Assembly (NCBI RefSeq): GCF_900129545.1
Contig: NZ_FQWB01000004.1
Coordinates: forward strand, 186,001-250,000
Reading direction: 5' to 3'
Source: Flavobacterium fluvii
Lineage (GTDB): Bacteria; Bacteroidota; Bacteroidia; Flavobacteriales; Flavobacteriaceae
Length of the DNA: 64,000 bases
Positions 7,490-17,081 of this stretch are shown here, one piece after another (positions within the stretch are counted from its first letter, which is position 1; each line of letters starts with the position of its first letter). Made by a program: the position numbers and the translations under genes. The notes under the pieces are model-generated. The model saw only the letters and a list, made by a program, of their open reading frames with translations, had not been told where the DNA came from and did not search any database.

Positions 7490-8398
7490 TTAAAACAAAT
7501 CATCTACCGAAAGGTATCTTTCTCCCGTATCGTAATTAAAGGACAGAATTACTGCATCTGCTGGGATTTCAGCAAGTTTCTTGGAAACGGCAGCAAGAGA
7601 AGCTCCTGTTGAAATACCGGAAAAAATTCCTTCTTCCTTGGTTAATCTTAAAGCAAAAGAATAAGCCTCGTCTTTTTCGACAGCAATAATTTCGTCTACA
7701 TATTCCCCATTAAAGACTTCAGGGATGAATCCGGCTCCAATACCCTGAATAGGATGAGGAGAAGGTAAACCACCGCCTAAAACAGGCGATAAAGCAGGTT
7801 CAACAGCATAAGTTTTTAGATTGGGGAAGTGTTGTTTCAATATTTTGGAAACACCAGTGATATGACCTCCAGTTCCAACACCGGTAATAAGGTAATCAAT
7901 CCCCTCCGGAAAATCTTTCAAAATTTCTTGGGCCGTGGTTCTTTCGTGCACTTCAACATTGGCTGGATTGGTAAATTGTGATGGCATAAACGAATTTGGG
8001 GTAGCTTCCGTCAGTTCTATTGCTTTTGCAACCGCTCCCGAAGTTCCTTTTTCTTTTGGCGTCAAGACAAATTCAGCACCATAGGCATTCATTATTTTTC
8101 TTCTTTCGACACTCATTGATTCGGGCATAACCAAAATAACCTTGTATCCTTTTACGGCGGCCACCAATGCCAATCCAATTCCGGTATTTCCTGAAGTAGG
8201 TTCTATAATTGTGGTATCGGGGTTCAAAAGTCCCTTTTTCTCGGCGTCTTCAATCATCGCCAAAGCGATTCTGTCTTTGATGCTGGCTCCTGGATTTGAT
8301 CTTTCCAGTTTAATCCAAACTTGATGTGAATTAAAAAGTTTATTCAATTTTACGTGAGGGGTGTTTCCTATCGTCTCTAGAATGTTTTGAAATTTCAT
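7490..8398 (-). CDS. cysK: Cysteine synthase (O-acetylserine sulfhydrylase)
   Basis: 302 residues, matching the usual length. PLP enzyme making cysteine from O-acetylserine and sulfide. The PLP lysine is Lys41 in NPGASIKDR. The substrate loop is [11 protein letters not shown], the phosphate-binding loop is GTGGHITG, and SGISTGAS is the late PLP-contact motif. It ends with [12 protein letters not shown], the typical C-terminal signature of CysK/CysM proteins. It could be the CysK or the CysM isozyme; CysK is more likely. No partner genes are adjacent, so it is probably monocistronic. Confidence 0.93.
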   Translation of the reverse strand: MKFQNILETIGNTPHVKLNKLFNSHQVWIKLERSNPGASIKDRIALAMIEDAEKKGLLNPDTTIIEPTSGNTGIGLALVAAVKGYKVILVMPESMSVERRKIMNAYGAEFVLTPKEKGTSGAVAKAIELTEATPNSFMPSQFTNPANVEVHERTTAQEILKDFPEGIDYLITGVGTGGHITGVSKILKQHFPNLKTYAVEPALSPVLGGGLPSPHPIQGIGAGFIPEVFNGEYVDEIIAVEKDEAYSFALRLTKEEGIFSGISTGASLAAVSKKLAEIPADAVILSFNYDTGERYLSVDDLF

Positions 8399-8755
8399 GA
8401 TATGGTATATGTATGTTGTTTATTAAATGGAGTAAAATGAGTTTTGGAAAAGAATTGTTATTCTTCTAATTTATTTCATTTTTCACGAGAGCATTTTGCA
8501 ATGACTTTTGCTAAATTACTAAAAAAACCAAGACAAATAGACCATAATGAAGACAAACACACCAATTTGTTTTTAGCCACAAATTACATTAATTCATTGT
8601 CTTTTTTTAACGGGACAACACGGGTTTTATCTATTAACTCAAATAGATTTATGGTAATTCACAACTTATTCTTACTCGGATTTACACCATAAAAAAATCC
8701 CGAATTGCTTCGGGATTCAATTTTACAAATTAGTGTAAAGGTATTTAGTTAAATT
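8399..8755. other. Gene-free stretch between cysK and the SusD gene
   Basis: 357 bases. Apart from the terminator at 8691-8717 I see no supported gene. An 82-codon plus-strand frame at 8444-8692 lacks a recognisable start context or domain and has a composition like non-coding DNA. A degenerate CCACAAATTACATTAATT word near 8578 belongs to the same repeat vocabulary as the palindrome at 7242. Confidence 0.7.
8691..8717 (-). terminator. Terminator of the FAS1/SusCD operon
   Basis: 9-bp stem AATCCCGAA / TTCGGGATT with a 4-base loop. On the minus strand it is followed by seven T. It lies 39 bases past the last SusD stop. Confidence 0.9.
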
Positions 8756-10513
8756 TTATTTCCAATCAAAAGGCAAATACCAATTGTTGACATTCAACAA
8801 CTTGGAACGTACTGCGCCAGCATTGGAATTTCCTTCTTTGCTCAATTTTTCATAAACCTTGTCTGCCAAAAATGAAGGGTCATTTCGGCGTAAAGCCACA
8901 CGAACCAAGTCTTCCCAACGACTACCTTCATAAGCTAAATCTAAAGCTGCTTCCCTGATAATATTATCTTCTGTAGTAATCACGTTATCTCCAATTGCTC
9001 CAGCAACGACTAAATTGCCACGCCCTCTAATTCCACCACCACGATACCAATTGTCTCTATATCTAGGGTAATCACCCGAACGAGCGTCAAAATCATAAGG
9101 AAAAGCTTCAAAAGTACGCATGGCATTTGTTACATCATCTTTACTACCATCGAGAGCAAGAGGGTTGTAAGCACTACCTATACCAAAATTTAATATTCCA
9201 AAGGCAATTTTTTGATGATTATCCCTGTTGGCCGCTTCTGCATATCTCAAATGCAATTTTTCAGCACGATATAAAAACCAATCCCCATCCTTTTTAAACG
9301 GATCTGCAGCAGATACAGCTTGATATTTGTATAGATACTTCATGATTACAGGGTCTCCTCCTACCATATTGTAAGTGAATTTTGTACCACGTGCATCATA
9401 AGGAATACCATTACGTTGCATTTGACTATTCCATAGATCGATAGAGCTTTGCGATGGTTTTGCCAAATATTTACCAGAATTTTTTGAAAACAAGTCAATA
9501 AAAGGATTTGCAGGAGCAAACTTACTGTCAAATGGCAATGACCAAATCCATTCCGTATTCCATACTACATCTCTACTTCTAGCAAAAATAGATCTCCATC
9601 CTTGAGTGTCAGTATTATACAAAGAACCAACATCGCTTCCAAGTGCATATCGAACAAGAAAATCGACATTACCGCTACCGGCAAAGAGACTTAAGCGGTA
9701 AGACTCGTATTTCTCCGTATCATTGGCACTAAGAGAAGCTGATTCCAGTACTTTTTTATAATGTGAAGCTGCCGCCAAATAATTCCCTTTCCAAAGTTGT
9801 AAATCACCTATCAAACATTCTTTATTGATAAATAATTTTTTTGTATAATAACCATCAACGGTGATCAACATACTACTTTGTGCATCATAGATCTCTTTAT
9901 AATTTAATCCTTCGGTAAAAGTCACCAATTTGTCTACAAGTTCGGTAAACGGAATTCTTGGATATTTGCTCATATTTTTAACATCCTCCAAAGTGGCAAT
10001 AGGCTCCGTGATATAAGGAACACTTCCAAAGTGTATTCCCAATTGCAAATAAACCCATGAACGAATACATCCCACATCGGCATAACGCTGATCGTATTGA
10101 GATTGTGTAAATTTCTTTTCAGCCAACATGATATCGAAATTTTTAAGGACATCATTACAGTTTTGAATCACCTCATAAAAAAGTTTTGGATTGGCATACG
10201 GATTGTCAACCGAAACATTATGTTGCGAAAGTTCTTTCAAATATGGGTTGGAATTGCGTGTTATCGTCATCAAGTCGGCACGCATTTCGTTAAGAATAAC
10301 ATGTTGTTCCGCAAGACCCATAAATTTGCCATATATGCCTATTACAGCGGCATCGGCATCATATACGTTACGATATACCTGATCCCCCGAAAGCCTGTCC
10401 TCAGGTTCCACATCCAGATAGTCCGAGCAAGAACCCAGGCTAAATAGCAGCACCATAACCGATACTATGGACAGGATGCGTTTTGTTGTTTTTGTATTAA
10501 TTGTTGTTATCAT
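8756..10513 (-). CDS. SusD/RagB-family surface lipoprotein (second pair)
   Basis: 585 residues. The lipoprotein signal ends LGSC at Cys29, followed by SDYLDVEPEDRL, the standard SusD N-terminus. The TPR-like helical part and the C-terminal SusD domain are present, with the usual ending NVNNWYLPFDWK. SusD proteins cap the SusC channel and capture ligand at the cell surface. This is the last gene of the seven-gene operon, 28 bases after its SusC partner, and is followed by a terminator. The ligand is unknown: no carbohydrate-active enzyme is nearby, so a non-glycan ligand should not be excluded. Confidence 0.93.
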   Translation of the reverse strand: MITTINTKTTKRILSIVSVMVLLFSLGSCSDYLDVEPEDRLSGDQVYRNVYDADAAVIGIYGKFMGLAEQHVILNEMRADLMTITRNSNPYLKELSQHNVSVDNPYANPKLFYEVIQNCNDVLKNFDIMLAEKKFTQSQYDQRYADVGCIRSWVYLQLGIHFGSVPYITEPIATLEDVKNMSKYPRIPFTELVDKLVTFTEGLNYKEIYDAQSSMLITVDGYYTKKLFINKECLIGDLQLWKGNYLAAASHYKKVLESASLSANDTEKYESYRLSLFAGSGNVDFLVRYALGSDVGSLYNTDTQGWRSIFARSRDVVWNTEWIWSLPFDSKFAPANPFIDLFSKNSGKYLAKPSQSSIDLWNSQMQRNGIPYDARGTKFTYNMVGGDPVIMKYLYKYQAVSAADPFKKDGDWFLYRAEKLHLRYAEAANRDNHQKIAFGILNFGIGSAYNPLALDGSKDDVTNAMRTFEAFPYDFDARSGDYPRYRDNWYRGGGIRGRGNLVVAGAIGDNVITTEDNIIREAALDLAYEGSRWEDLVRVALRRNDPSFLADKVYEKLSKEGNSNAGAVRSKLLNVNNWYLPFDWK

Positions 10514-10541
10514 CTGTATGTTATTTCTGTGGTGTAAATAA

Positions 10542-13500
10542 TTAAAGTCCTAAACGTAGTCCCAACTGGAATGTTCTGTACTGAGGAGCCAAACCAATAT
10601 CGGTTCCTTGACCAAATATAGAGGATGTAGCGCTAAATTCAGGGTCAAATCCAAGATAATCAGTTACCGTAAACAAGTTGTTGGCTGTGGCATAAATCTT
10701 GATGGCTTTGATATAATTCATTTTCTCGACATTAAAATCATATCCCAATACCAAACTTTTCAATCTTAAATAAGAACCGTCTTCAATCCATCTGTCTGAA
10801 AACTCGGCATTCCCCATTGGATCTCCCCAAGTTGCTTTCGGCATGTCGGTTACTTGACCTTCAGTTCTCCAACGATTTTGTACGGCAATGCTTTGGTTTT
10901 CATAACCACTCATTTTTTCAAGATTGTAACGTACTCCATTATAAATGTCGTTACCTACCGAGAAATTAAACAAACCTTGAAGACTGAAACGTTTATATGT
11001 GAAATTGGTAGAAATACTTCCGGTTACGTCCGGGTTTGGATTACCAATCACCACACGGTCTTTATCATCAACAACTTTGTCTCCATTAGTGTCTGTATAT
11101 CGCATATCTCCACCTTTAAATGGAACTAATTCACCATTAGGCATACGACGAGACAATCCAGCTGCTTGGGCATCTGTCGTTGTGGAATACACTCCATTCG
11201 TTTGCAACCCATAGAATAAATTAGCATCCTGTCCAACCGATGTAATATATGTGGCTCCTCCAAATTGAGTAAAAATATCTCCGCTAGGCAAGCTCTGTAC
11301 TCTATTGGTATAACTAGCCAATTTCACCCCTAAATCAAAAGTGAAATCAGGACTATTAACGATACGGGAGCTCACTGCCAATTCAGCTCCGAAAGTTCTC
11401 ATGGAACCACTATTCGAAACTACATAATCAAAACCACTTGCCGTATTGATTGATTCGTACACAATCATGTTATCCGTTCTATTGGAATAAAGATCCGAAG
11501 AAATATTTAGACGTTCATTCAACAAACCAAAGTCAAAACCCACGTTGAATTTTTTCACGGTTTCCCATTCCAAGTTTGGATTTCCAATGTTGCCACGTAC
11601 TAACCCCTGCATACCCAATAAATTTTGAGAAACATAATAAGTTTGTGCTGTATAATTTCCTACATCATCATTACCACTAGTACCATAACCAGCTCTAAGC
11701 TTTAAATAATCAATACCTTTCACGTTTTTCATAAAGCCTTCAGATGACACTAACCAAGCTCCAGTTATGGAAGTCATCAATGCAAATTTTTCTGATCCAT
11801 TTGATGCATCGTCACCAAATCTACTTGATCCGTCCACCGCATAACTTGTTGTAAAGAAATATTTGTCACGATAATTGTATTCCGCATTGGCATAAATATT
11901 CAACCACTTCCATTCTCCCAAAGAACCTCCTACATGACGTAGCAAGTTAGATCCTGCTCCTACGGTAGTAAAATCATCCGTAGAAGAATTGTAACCCAAC
12001 CCTAAATCACTTTCTGATTTACTACTTTGACTTCTAAGCCCAAAACGAACATTCAAACTATTGTCATCCTTGAATTTCTTGGCATAATCTGCATACGTAT
12101 CCGAAAAAATACTGTTATACGATTGAACTTCACTTCCTGAACGGTTACCAGCAATGGCAGTAGGAAGCACAATATCAGCTACTCCTAGATCTGGAATAAA
12201 GAAGCTTTCACGTTCTTTGTTGAAGGTTATACCAATAAGGGTGTTTAAATTCCAATCCTTGTTTAAAGCATAATTGAATTTAAAATTTCCGAAGAAACGG
12301 TAATTGTTGTTCGTTCCAAAACCTTTACTCAAAATCGCATTTGGGTTACTTACATTAAAATAATCCACGTCTGCCAAATTAGGAGATACTTCACCGGCAT
12401 CATCAACAACATGATGTGTCAAGAAAGGTGATTTAGTAAGTGCCAAATAGATAGGGCTCGTTTTATAAGCAAAACCTTGATCCCATTGATCCGAGATATT
12501 ATTGACAAAAGAGAGGTTGGCATCCATCGTCAGTCTTTGTGTCAACCTTAAAACTGCATTCAAACGGGTGCTATAACTTGTTGATTCGGTTTTATCCACG
12601 GTACCTTTACTATTTAGATAACCTACAGACAAACCAAACTTCGCAATCTCGTCACCTCCACGAATTTTAAGGAAGTAATTTTGGTTTACACTTGATTTAA
12701 AAACTTGGTCTTGCCAATTTGTATCATTGTGGTATTTATAATATCCCGCAGAACCCTCTGTATCATTCATGTATGGCAAGGCGCCAATCTGTTGTTGTGA
12801 CAGACCACGACTCGCTTCCAATTGGGAAAGGTGGGTACGATAAGCATCAGAACCCAACAATGGCAACTGATCTGGAGTCTGGTTTACTCCTCCGTACATG
12901 GTAAAGTCAATTTTGGTTGACAATTCGGTAGCACGAGTAGTCGTAATATTGATCACTCCATTACCTCCTTTTGTACCATAAAGCGAAGAACCATCTTTAA
13001 TAATAGTAACATCCTCAATATCTTTAACATCAATATTGGTCAAAGGTGATGACATATTGTTTTGAACGATTCCTGAGCCATAATCTTCATCATCGTAAAT
13101 CATTCCATCCACGACGATCAAAGGTTTGTTGGTGGCATACAATGAATTAAAACCACGTATTGTCATATAAGAACCAGTTCCTGGCGTTCCAGAACTTCTT
13201 ATAGCCGTCAATCCTGCCACTTTCCCTTGAAGAAAACCTCCAATAGATTCATTCACGGGACTTGACCACTGACCTTTCTCGAAATTCACTACACTGGTTG
13301 CATTGGTGTTATCATACTGCATTTTATCTCCAGAAGGTAAATTAGCCACTTCATATGAAGGAGCATAATTAGGCTCATAGAGGTAAATTTCAATTTCTGA
13401 TTTTTGCTGTTTCAAAGCATATACTTTAGTCTGATAATTTTCACCACTAATTTTAAGTTTCGCATCTAGATTTGGGACTTTAACTTCAAAGCTTCCGTCA

Positions 13501-13742
13501 TTATTCGTAATAGCGGCCGAAAAACCTTCAACAGCCACATTTATTCCTGATAGACCCACTTTGTTTTTTGCGCTTTTAACAACACCTTTAACCTTGATTC
13601 CTTTTGCGTTTTTGGAAGTGGAGGTTGGAATTGCTTTTACTGTCACAGTCGAATCCTGAACAGCCTGCGCGAACAACTGCATACTAAGACTTCCCGCAAA
13701 GAACAGGCTTACCACACAGCTTATTTTTAAATTGTTTAACAT
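10542..13742 (-). CDS. SusC/RagA-family TonB-dependent transporter (second pair)
   Basis: 1066 residues. Signal peptide ends near LFAQ (residue 26). A carboxypeptidase-D-like regulatory domain follows at about 47-125 (KGIKVKGVVKS... NNDGSFEVKVP). The plug is at about 150-290 and contains GFLQGKVAGL, MTIRGFNSL and PLIVVDGMIYDDED. The 22-strand barrel ends RTFQLGLRLGL. It imports a ligand across the outer membrane using TonB energy, with the adjacent SusD as lid. The regulatory domain is more diverged from the consensus than in the first SusC of this operon. Spacing is 21 bases after the upstream FAS1 gene and 28 before susD. Confidence 0.94.
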   Translation of the reverse strand: MLNNLKISCVVSLFFAGSLSMQLFAQAVQDSTVTVKAIPTSTSKNAKGIKVKGVVKSAKNKVGLSGINVAVEGFSAAITNNDGSFEVKVPNLDAKLKISGENYQTKVYALKQQKSEIEIYLYEPNYAPSYEVANLPSGDKMQYDNTNATSVVNFEKGQWSSPVNESIGGFLQGKVAGLTAIRSSGTPGTGSYMTIRGFNSLYATNKPLIVVDGMIYDDEDYGSGIVQNNMSSPLTNIDVKDIEDVTIIKDGSSLYGTKGGNGVINITTTRATELSTKIDFTMYGGVNQTPDQLPLLGSDAYRTHLSQLEASRGLSQQQIGALPYMNDTEGSAGYYKYHNDTNWQDQVFKSSVNQNYFLKIRGGDEIAKFGLSVGYLNSKGTVDKTESTSYSTRLNAVLRLTQRLTMDANLSFVNNISDQWDQGFAYKTSPIYLALTKSPFLTHHVVDDAGEVSPNLADVDYFNVSNPNAILSKGFGTNNNYRFFGNFKFNYALNKDWNLNTLIGITFNKERESFFIPDLGVADIVLPTAIAGNRSGSEVQSYNSIFSDTYADYAKKFKDDNSLNVRFGLRSQSSKSESDLGLGYNSSTDDFTTVGAGSNLLRHVGGSLGEWKWLNIYANAEYNYRDKYFFTTSYAVDGSSRFGDDASNGSEKFALMTSITGAWLVSSEGFMKNVKGIDYLKLRAGYGTSGNDDVGNYTAQTYYVSQNLLGMQGLVRGNIGNPNLEWETVKKFNVGFDFGLLNERLNISSDLYSNRTDNMIVYESINTASGFDYVVSNSGSMRTFGAELAVSSRIVNSPDFTFDLGVKLASYTNRVQSLPSGDIFTQFGGATYITSVGQDANLFYGLQTNGVYSTTTDAQAAGLSRRMPNGELVPFKGGDMRYTDTNGDKVVDDKDRVVIGNPNPDVTGSISTNFTYKRFSLQGLFNFSVGNDIYNGVRYNLEKMSGYENQSIAVQNRWRTEGQVTDMPKATWGDPMGNAEFSDRWIEDGSYLRLKSLVLGYDFNVEKMNYIKAIKIYATANNLFTVTDYLGFDPEFSATSSIFGQGTDIGLAPQYRTFQLGLRLGL

Positions 13743-13763
13743 ATCTATTTTTATAAAATATTA

Positions 13764-15239
13764 TTATTTAACTTGAGGAACAAATTTCAAATAGTCAAGG
13801 CTAAGAGAGTTATTCCCGGCAACACCGGTATTGACAGCAGTTAGTGAAATCAAATTGAGATCACCTGCTTGTGTCAATGTAATTTCTCCTAAATAAACTT
13901 CATTATAATTAAGAAGCTCTACATTTGTGTAAGGAAAAGTTGCCCAAGCACCAACCACATCATACTTTGTACCCGTTAGCACCAGTTTTCCACCTATGCG
14001 GAGCGACTGCTGGAAAACGTTGGTTTGAGTATTTATGGCTCTCCAATACACTTTGTAGGTAGTGGTAAAAAAATCTTTATCTCCATAGAACAGCATAAAC
14101 GATGACACATCTTTTGGTGGTGCGACATAGACATCATTGAAACGTGTTATCCCATCTGGTTCTATTCTATCGCGTTTAGAAATATAAGTACTTGATCCAT
14201 TGAGATATCCCGTACTTTTTTCTCCTTCTATTTTTTTGGTCAATAAACGTTTTGCAACAGGAACATCCACTTTTTTCATTATATAAACTATACCATTGCT
14301 CAAGCGTATTGGCTGTCCAACAATTTGCGTTTTGTCTATGGGAACTTCAACCCCGAATCTTGAAGTCAAAGTGGCCGGCAATTTATCCAGTTCATACTTT
14401 TTACCAAAAGCCAAATCTCTCAATGTGAAATATTTTGAATAAATGGCTGTAGAATCTATAGCTGGATTATTGGTTTTCTTGATCAAATAAGGTTTCATCT
14501 TGTCCACTTCGGTATTGTACCCAGCATCCTCCATTAAAAATAATGTATAGGAGTTTTTCTCGTTGTTCAGGTTGTACACATTTCTTAAATAAGAATTGGT
14601 CAAGGAATCGGAATAAACTCCAGGGACTGCATTTTTTTTGGCATCAATATCAGAAGTATAGATACTAAATTCTTTTAAACTCAATAAATAATCACTCATT
14701 GCAGAAGCTCCCGCTTTTGAATTGACATATTGCCAAATGTTCATTTTAGGAGTAAGTACTTTATCAATAACGTGAAACACTCCATTGGCCGCATAATGGT
14801 CTGCAGAGATAATCGTCGCATCATCAATCATGGTACTTCCCTTGAATACCAAGTATTTGGAGCCGGACATTTTTATTTGCGTTTCCTGCGTACCTCTCAC
14901 AGAAGAAAAAGCAGTCAAGGCAATATGATTGCCAACAAATTCCTTTAGTGCATCAGGATTATTCAAGATGGCACTATCCACCAAGGCCATGGCCTCATTG
15001 GTAGGAACAAAAACGGTGTATGTTTTTGAAGCTGCCAAAATCTTGTCGTATCCCGTTTCGACCAATAATTTTGTAAACTGTGATGTTCCAGCCGTATTAG
15101 TTATGGCCACGTCCAGGGTAACTTTTAGGTTGGCATCGTCAATATCCTGACGCTCATCCCAAGGACTGGAACATGAGATCAAGGCTATGGTCAGTACACC
15201 AACCAACAGCCTTTTATAATTTAATTTTAATAAACTCAT
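13764..15239 (-). CDS. FAS1 (fasciclin) domain lipoprotein, 491 residues
   Basis: The start is taken at ATG 15239, giving MSLLKLNYKRLLVGVL and a lipobox ending LISC (Cys23). A longer frame to 15290 would overlap the preceding gene and displace the signal. A first FAS1 domain shows the H1 motif YTVFVPTNEAM and the H2 motif NGVFHVIDKVL. A second, degenerate FAS1-like domain has YTLFLMEDAGY and NGIVYIMKKV. The C-terminal 150 residues look like a beta-sandwich (alternating hydrophobics, no catalytic motif), similar in placement to the C-terminal part of the 595-residue neighbour. Likely a surface adhesin or ligand-binding accessory of the SusCD pair that follows. Function not established. Confidence 0.85.
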   Translation of the reverse strand: MSLLKLNYKRLLVGVLTIALISCSSPWDERQDIDDANLKVTLDVAITNTAGTSQFTKLLVETGYDKILAASKTYTVFVPTNEAMALVDSAILNNPDALKEFVGNHIALTAFSSVRGTQETQIKMSGSKYLVFKGSTMIDDATIISADHYAANGVFHVIDKVLTPKMNIWQYVNSKAGASAMSDYLLSLKEFSIYTSDIDAKKNAVPGVYSDSLTNSYLRNVYNLNNEKNSYTLFLMEDAGYNTEVDKMKPYLIKKTNNPAIDSTAIYSKYFTLRDLAFGKKYELDKLPATLTSRFGVEVPIDKTQIVGQPIRLSNGIVYIMKKVDVPVAKRLLTKKIEGEKSTGYLNGSSTYISKRDRIEPDGITRFNDVYVAPPKDVSSFMLFYGDKDFFTTTYKVYWRAINTQTNVFQQSLRIGGKLVLTGTKYDVVGAWATFPYTNVELLNYNEVYLGEITLTQAGDLNLISLTAVNTGVAGNNSLSLDYLKFVPQVK

Positions 15240-15279
15240 TTTTTCTTGATTAAGTTTGTACATGTACACTTTTATAATT

Positions 15280-17067
15280 TTAATAACCACTATTACTGTT
15301 ATCGCCTTTTGTGGCCTCTTCTCTTTGAATTAAACCATCTCCATTAGCATCTCCATTAGGATCTTTAATACCCGTTTTAATACCTTTTTTAAATTTCGGC
15401 CATATTTGATCAATGTCAACAGGACGGAATTCGATCAAGTCAATCCTGTCTGCGTCAGCACTACCACTACTTGTACCAGCATCAGTATTAAATTTAATTA
15501 AATGTCTTCCAGTTGTCGTTACTTCAACAATACCTACCAGTCTAGAAACCATCGCGTCACCCTTAACAAATGGAAATATATGACGTTTGTAGCCTTGCGA
15601 CTCATACACCCTGTCCACAATACCCGTTGCAACAACAGAAGGATCATTTGGGAATTCTTTCATATTGAGAATCCTGGAGGTTTGCTCTCCATTAAAAAAC
15701 ACCTTAGTATTTGAAGATCCACTTGCGTGTGCACGATAGGACACCCATATTTTATAACGTCCCTTAATAATTACCGGAGTTTTATATTCTATATCATTCA
15801 GACCTCCCGAACCAGTACGAAAACGGGTAGCTCTTATTAAATCCCCATTAACCGCTCCACCATAATTATTCCAATCCAGGGTATATGTTTTACTTCCTGT
15901 CCAGGTAATATCAGCAAATCCTCCTGGTGGAATACCAAAAGATGCTCCCGTGGATTTTCTATAATTAGCCACATTTGCCGCAAATTCTGGTTGATCGCAT
16001 ACATCAAAATAAACCGGCGAAGGAAGACGTTTTTTAATAGTGAAGTGTCCATCCACATAATGCAATACTCCATTGGAAGTAGTAACATCACTAGGTGCCC
16101 TCAATATGGGAACACCTTCTTCAAGTATTCCATTGAAAACATCACGATTCAAATAGATGACGTCTTTTATTAATTTGGAACTAATCACCTCAAGAGGCGC
16201 TTTGGTTACAAAAACCGGTGTAGTTGCCAAATCGGCCAAGTAATTTAATTGAGGCACTACATGATATTGCACAAACAAGTTCAAACTATCTGCTGGATTC
16301 ATAGGATCTGTTGATTTGCTGTATCTTGCTTTCAAATCAGCCAAACTATTAAAACCTGCTTTAGTGAACACATCGTTGGTTTGCGCCAATACGGTCAAAT
16401 GACTGCCTATTTTACTGGCATCATAAGTAAGTGGTTGATTTAATTTGTCATACCATCCAGTGGCTTTTAAAACTTCGGTAAACAAAGAAAGATTTACATC
16501 AGCTTCAATGGTTTGCGCCAAGGTCTTGTCGGCCACACGCAACACTTTGTCAATAACATGAACAACACCATTCCCCAACTCTAGGTTAGAAGCTACGATA
16601 TTCGCTGTTTTATTGATTGTTATACTGGAAACCCCATTGATGTTGGCTGCTCCAGTTATTAGATACTGGCCATACATAGTTGGTGTTGCTATCTTACCAT
16701 CGGTAAAAAGGGTTGTATTGATTCTCGCATCCAAAATATGCAGTTTGGCTATATTTTGCAAGTCCGCCAATGGCACATCTTTCAATGAATTGGCACCTAC
16801 ATCCTTCAAATATTGTTTCACTGCTTCATTGGTTGGAAGAAACATGGTATAGGTACCATAAGTATTCATGAATGAAGCATAGTTGGTAATATCCAAAATT
16901 TCCAAGAACATGGAATAATCCTGATTGGCTCTTAAATATTCGGTAATATTAAGAGTTTCGTCGGTAGTCTGTTTGATCTCTACTTGAGTACAGTTCTGAA
17001 AAACTAAAGCGGTCAAAAACACTAAAGCAAGTTTCAGGAGGCTAGGCAATCTTAATAATTTTTTCAT
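15280..17067 (-). CDS. FAS1 domain lipoprotein with EF-hand-like tail, 595 residues
   Basis: Lipoprotein signal ends FQNC (Cys26). Two FAS1 domains: the first with YTMFLPTNEAV and NGVVHVIDKVL, the second with LTVLAQTNDVF and NGVLHYVDGHF. A beta-rich region of about 180 residues follows, then a charged Ca-loop-like tail (DPNGDANGDGLIQREE), which has the D-x-N-x-D-G-x-I spacing of an EF-hand or dockerin half-site. Only one such loop is present, so a full dockerin is not supported. It sits 14 bases after SusD and 40 before the next FAS1 gene. Probably a surface-exposed binding protein; the ligand is unknown. Confidence 0.87.
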   Translation of the reverse strand: MKKLLRLPSLLKLALVFLTALVFQNCTQVEIKQTTDETLNITEYLRANQDYSMFLEILDITNYASFMNTYGTYTMFLPTNEAVKQYLKDVGANSLKDVPLADLQNIAKLHILDARINTTLFTDGKIATPTMYGQYLITGAANINGVSSITINKTANIVASNLELGNGVVHVIDKVLRVADKTLAQTIEADVNLSLFTEVLKATGWYDKLNQPLTYDASKIGSHLTVLAQTNDVFTKAGFNSLADLKARYSKSTDPMNPADSLNLFVQYHVVPQLNYLADLATTPVFVTKAPLEVISSKLIKDVIYLNRDVFNGILEEGVPILRAPSDVTTSNGVLHYVDGHFTIKKRLPSPVYFDVCDQPEFAANVANYRKSTGASFGIPPGGFADITWTGSKTYTLDWNNYGGAVNGDLIRATRFRTGSGGLNDIEYKTPVIIKGRYKIWVSYRAHASGSSNTKVFFNGEQTSRILNMKEFPNDPSVVATGIVDRVYESQGYKRHIFPFVKGDAMVSRLVGIVEVTTTGRHLIKFNTDAGTSSGSADADRIDLIEFRPVDIDQIWPKFKKGIKTGIKDPNGDANGDGLIQREEATKGDNSNSGY

Positions 17068-17081
17068 GTCTTAGTTTTTAA

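Noticed and set aside
8444-8692. 82-codon plus-strand frame between cysK and the SusD gene.
   Set aside because: No recognisable domain, no start context, composition like the surrounding intergenic DNA, and it ends inside the operon terminator.
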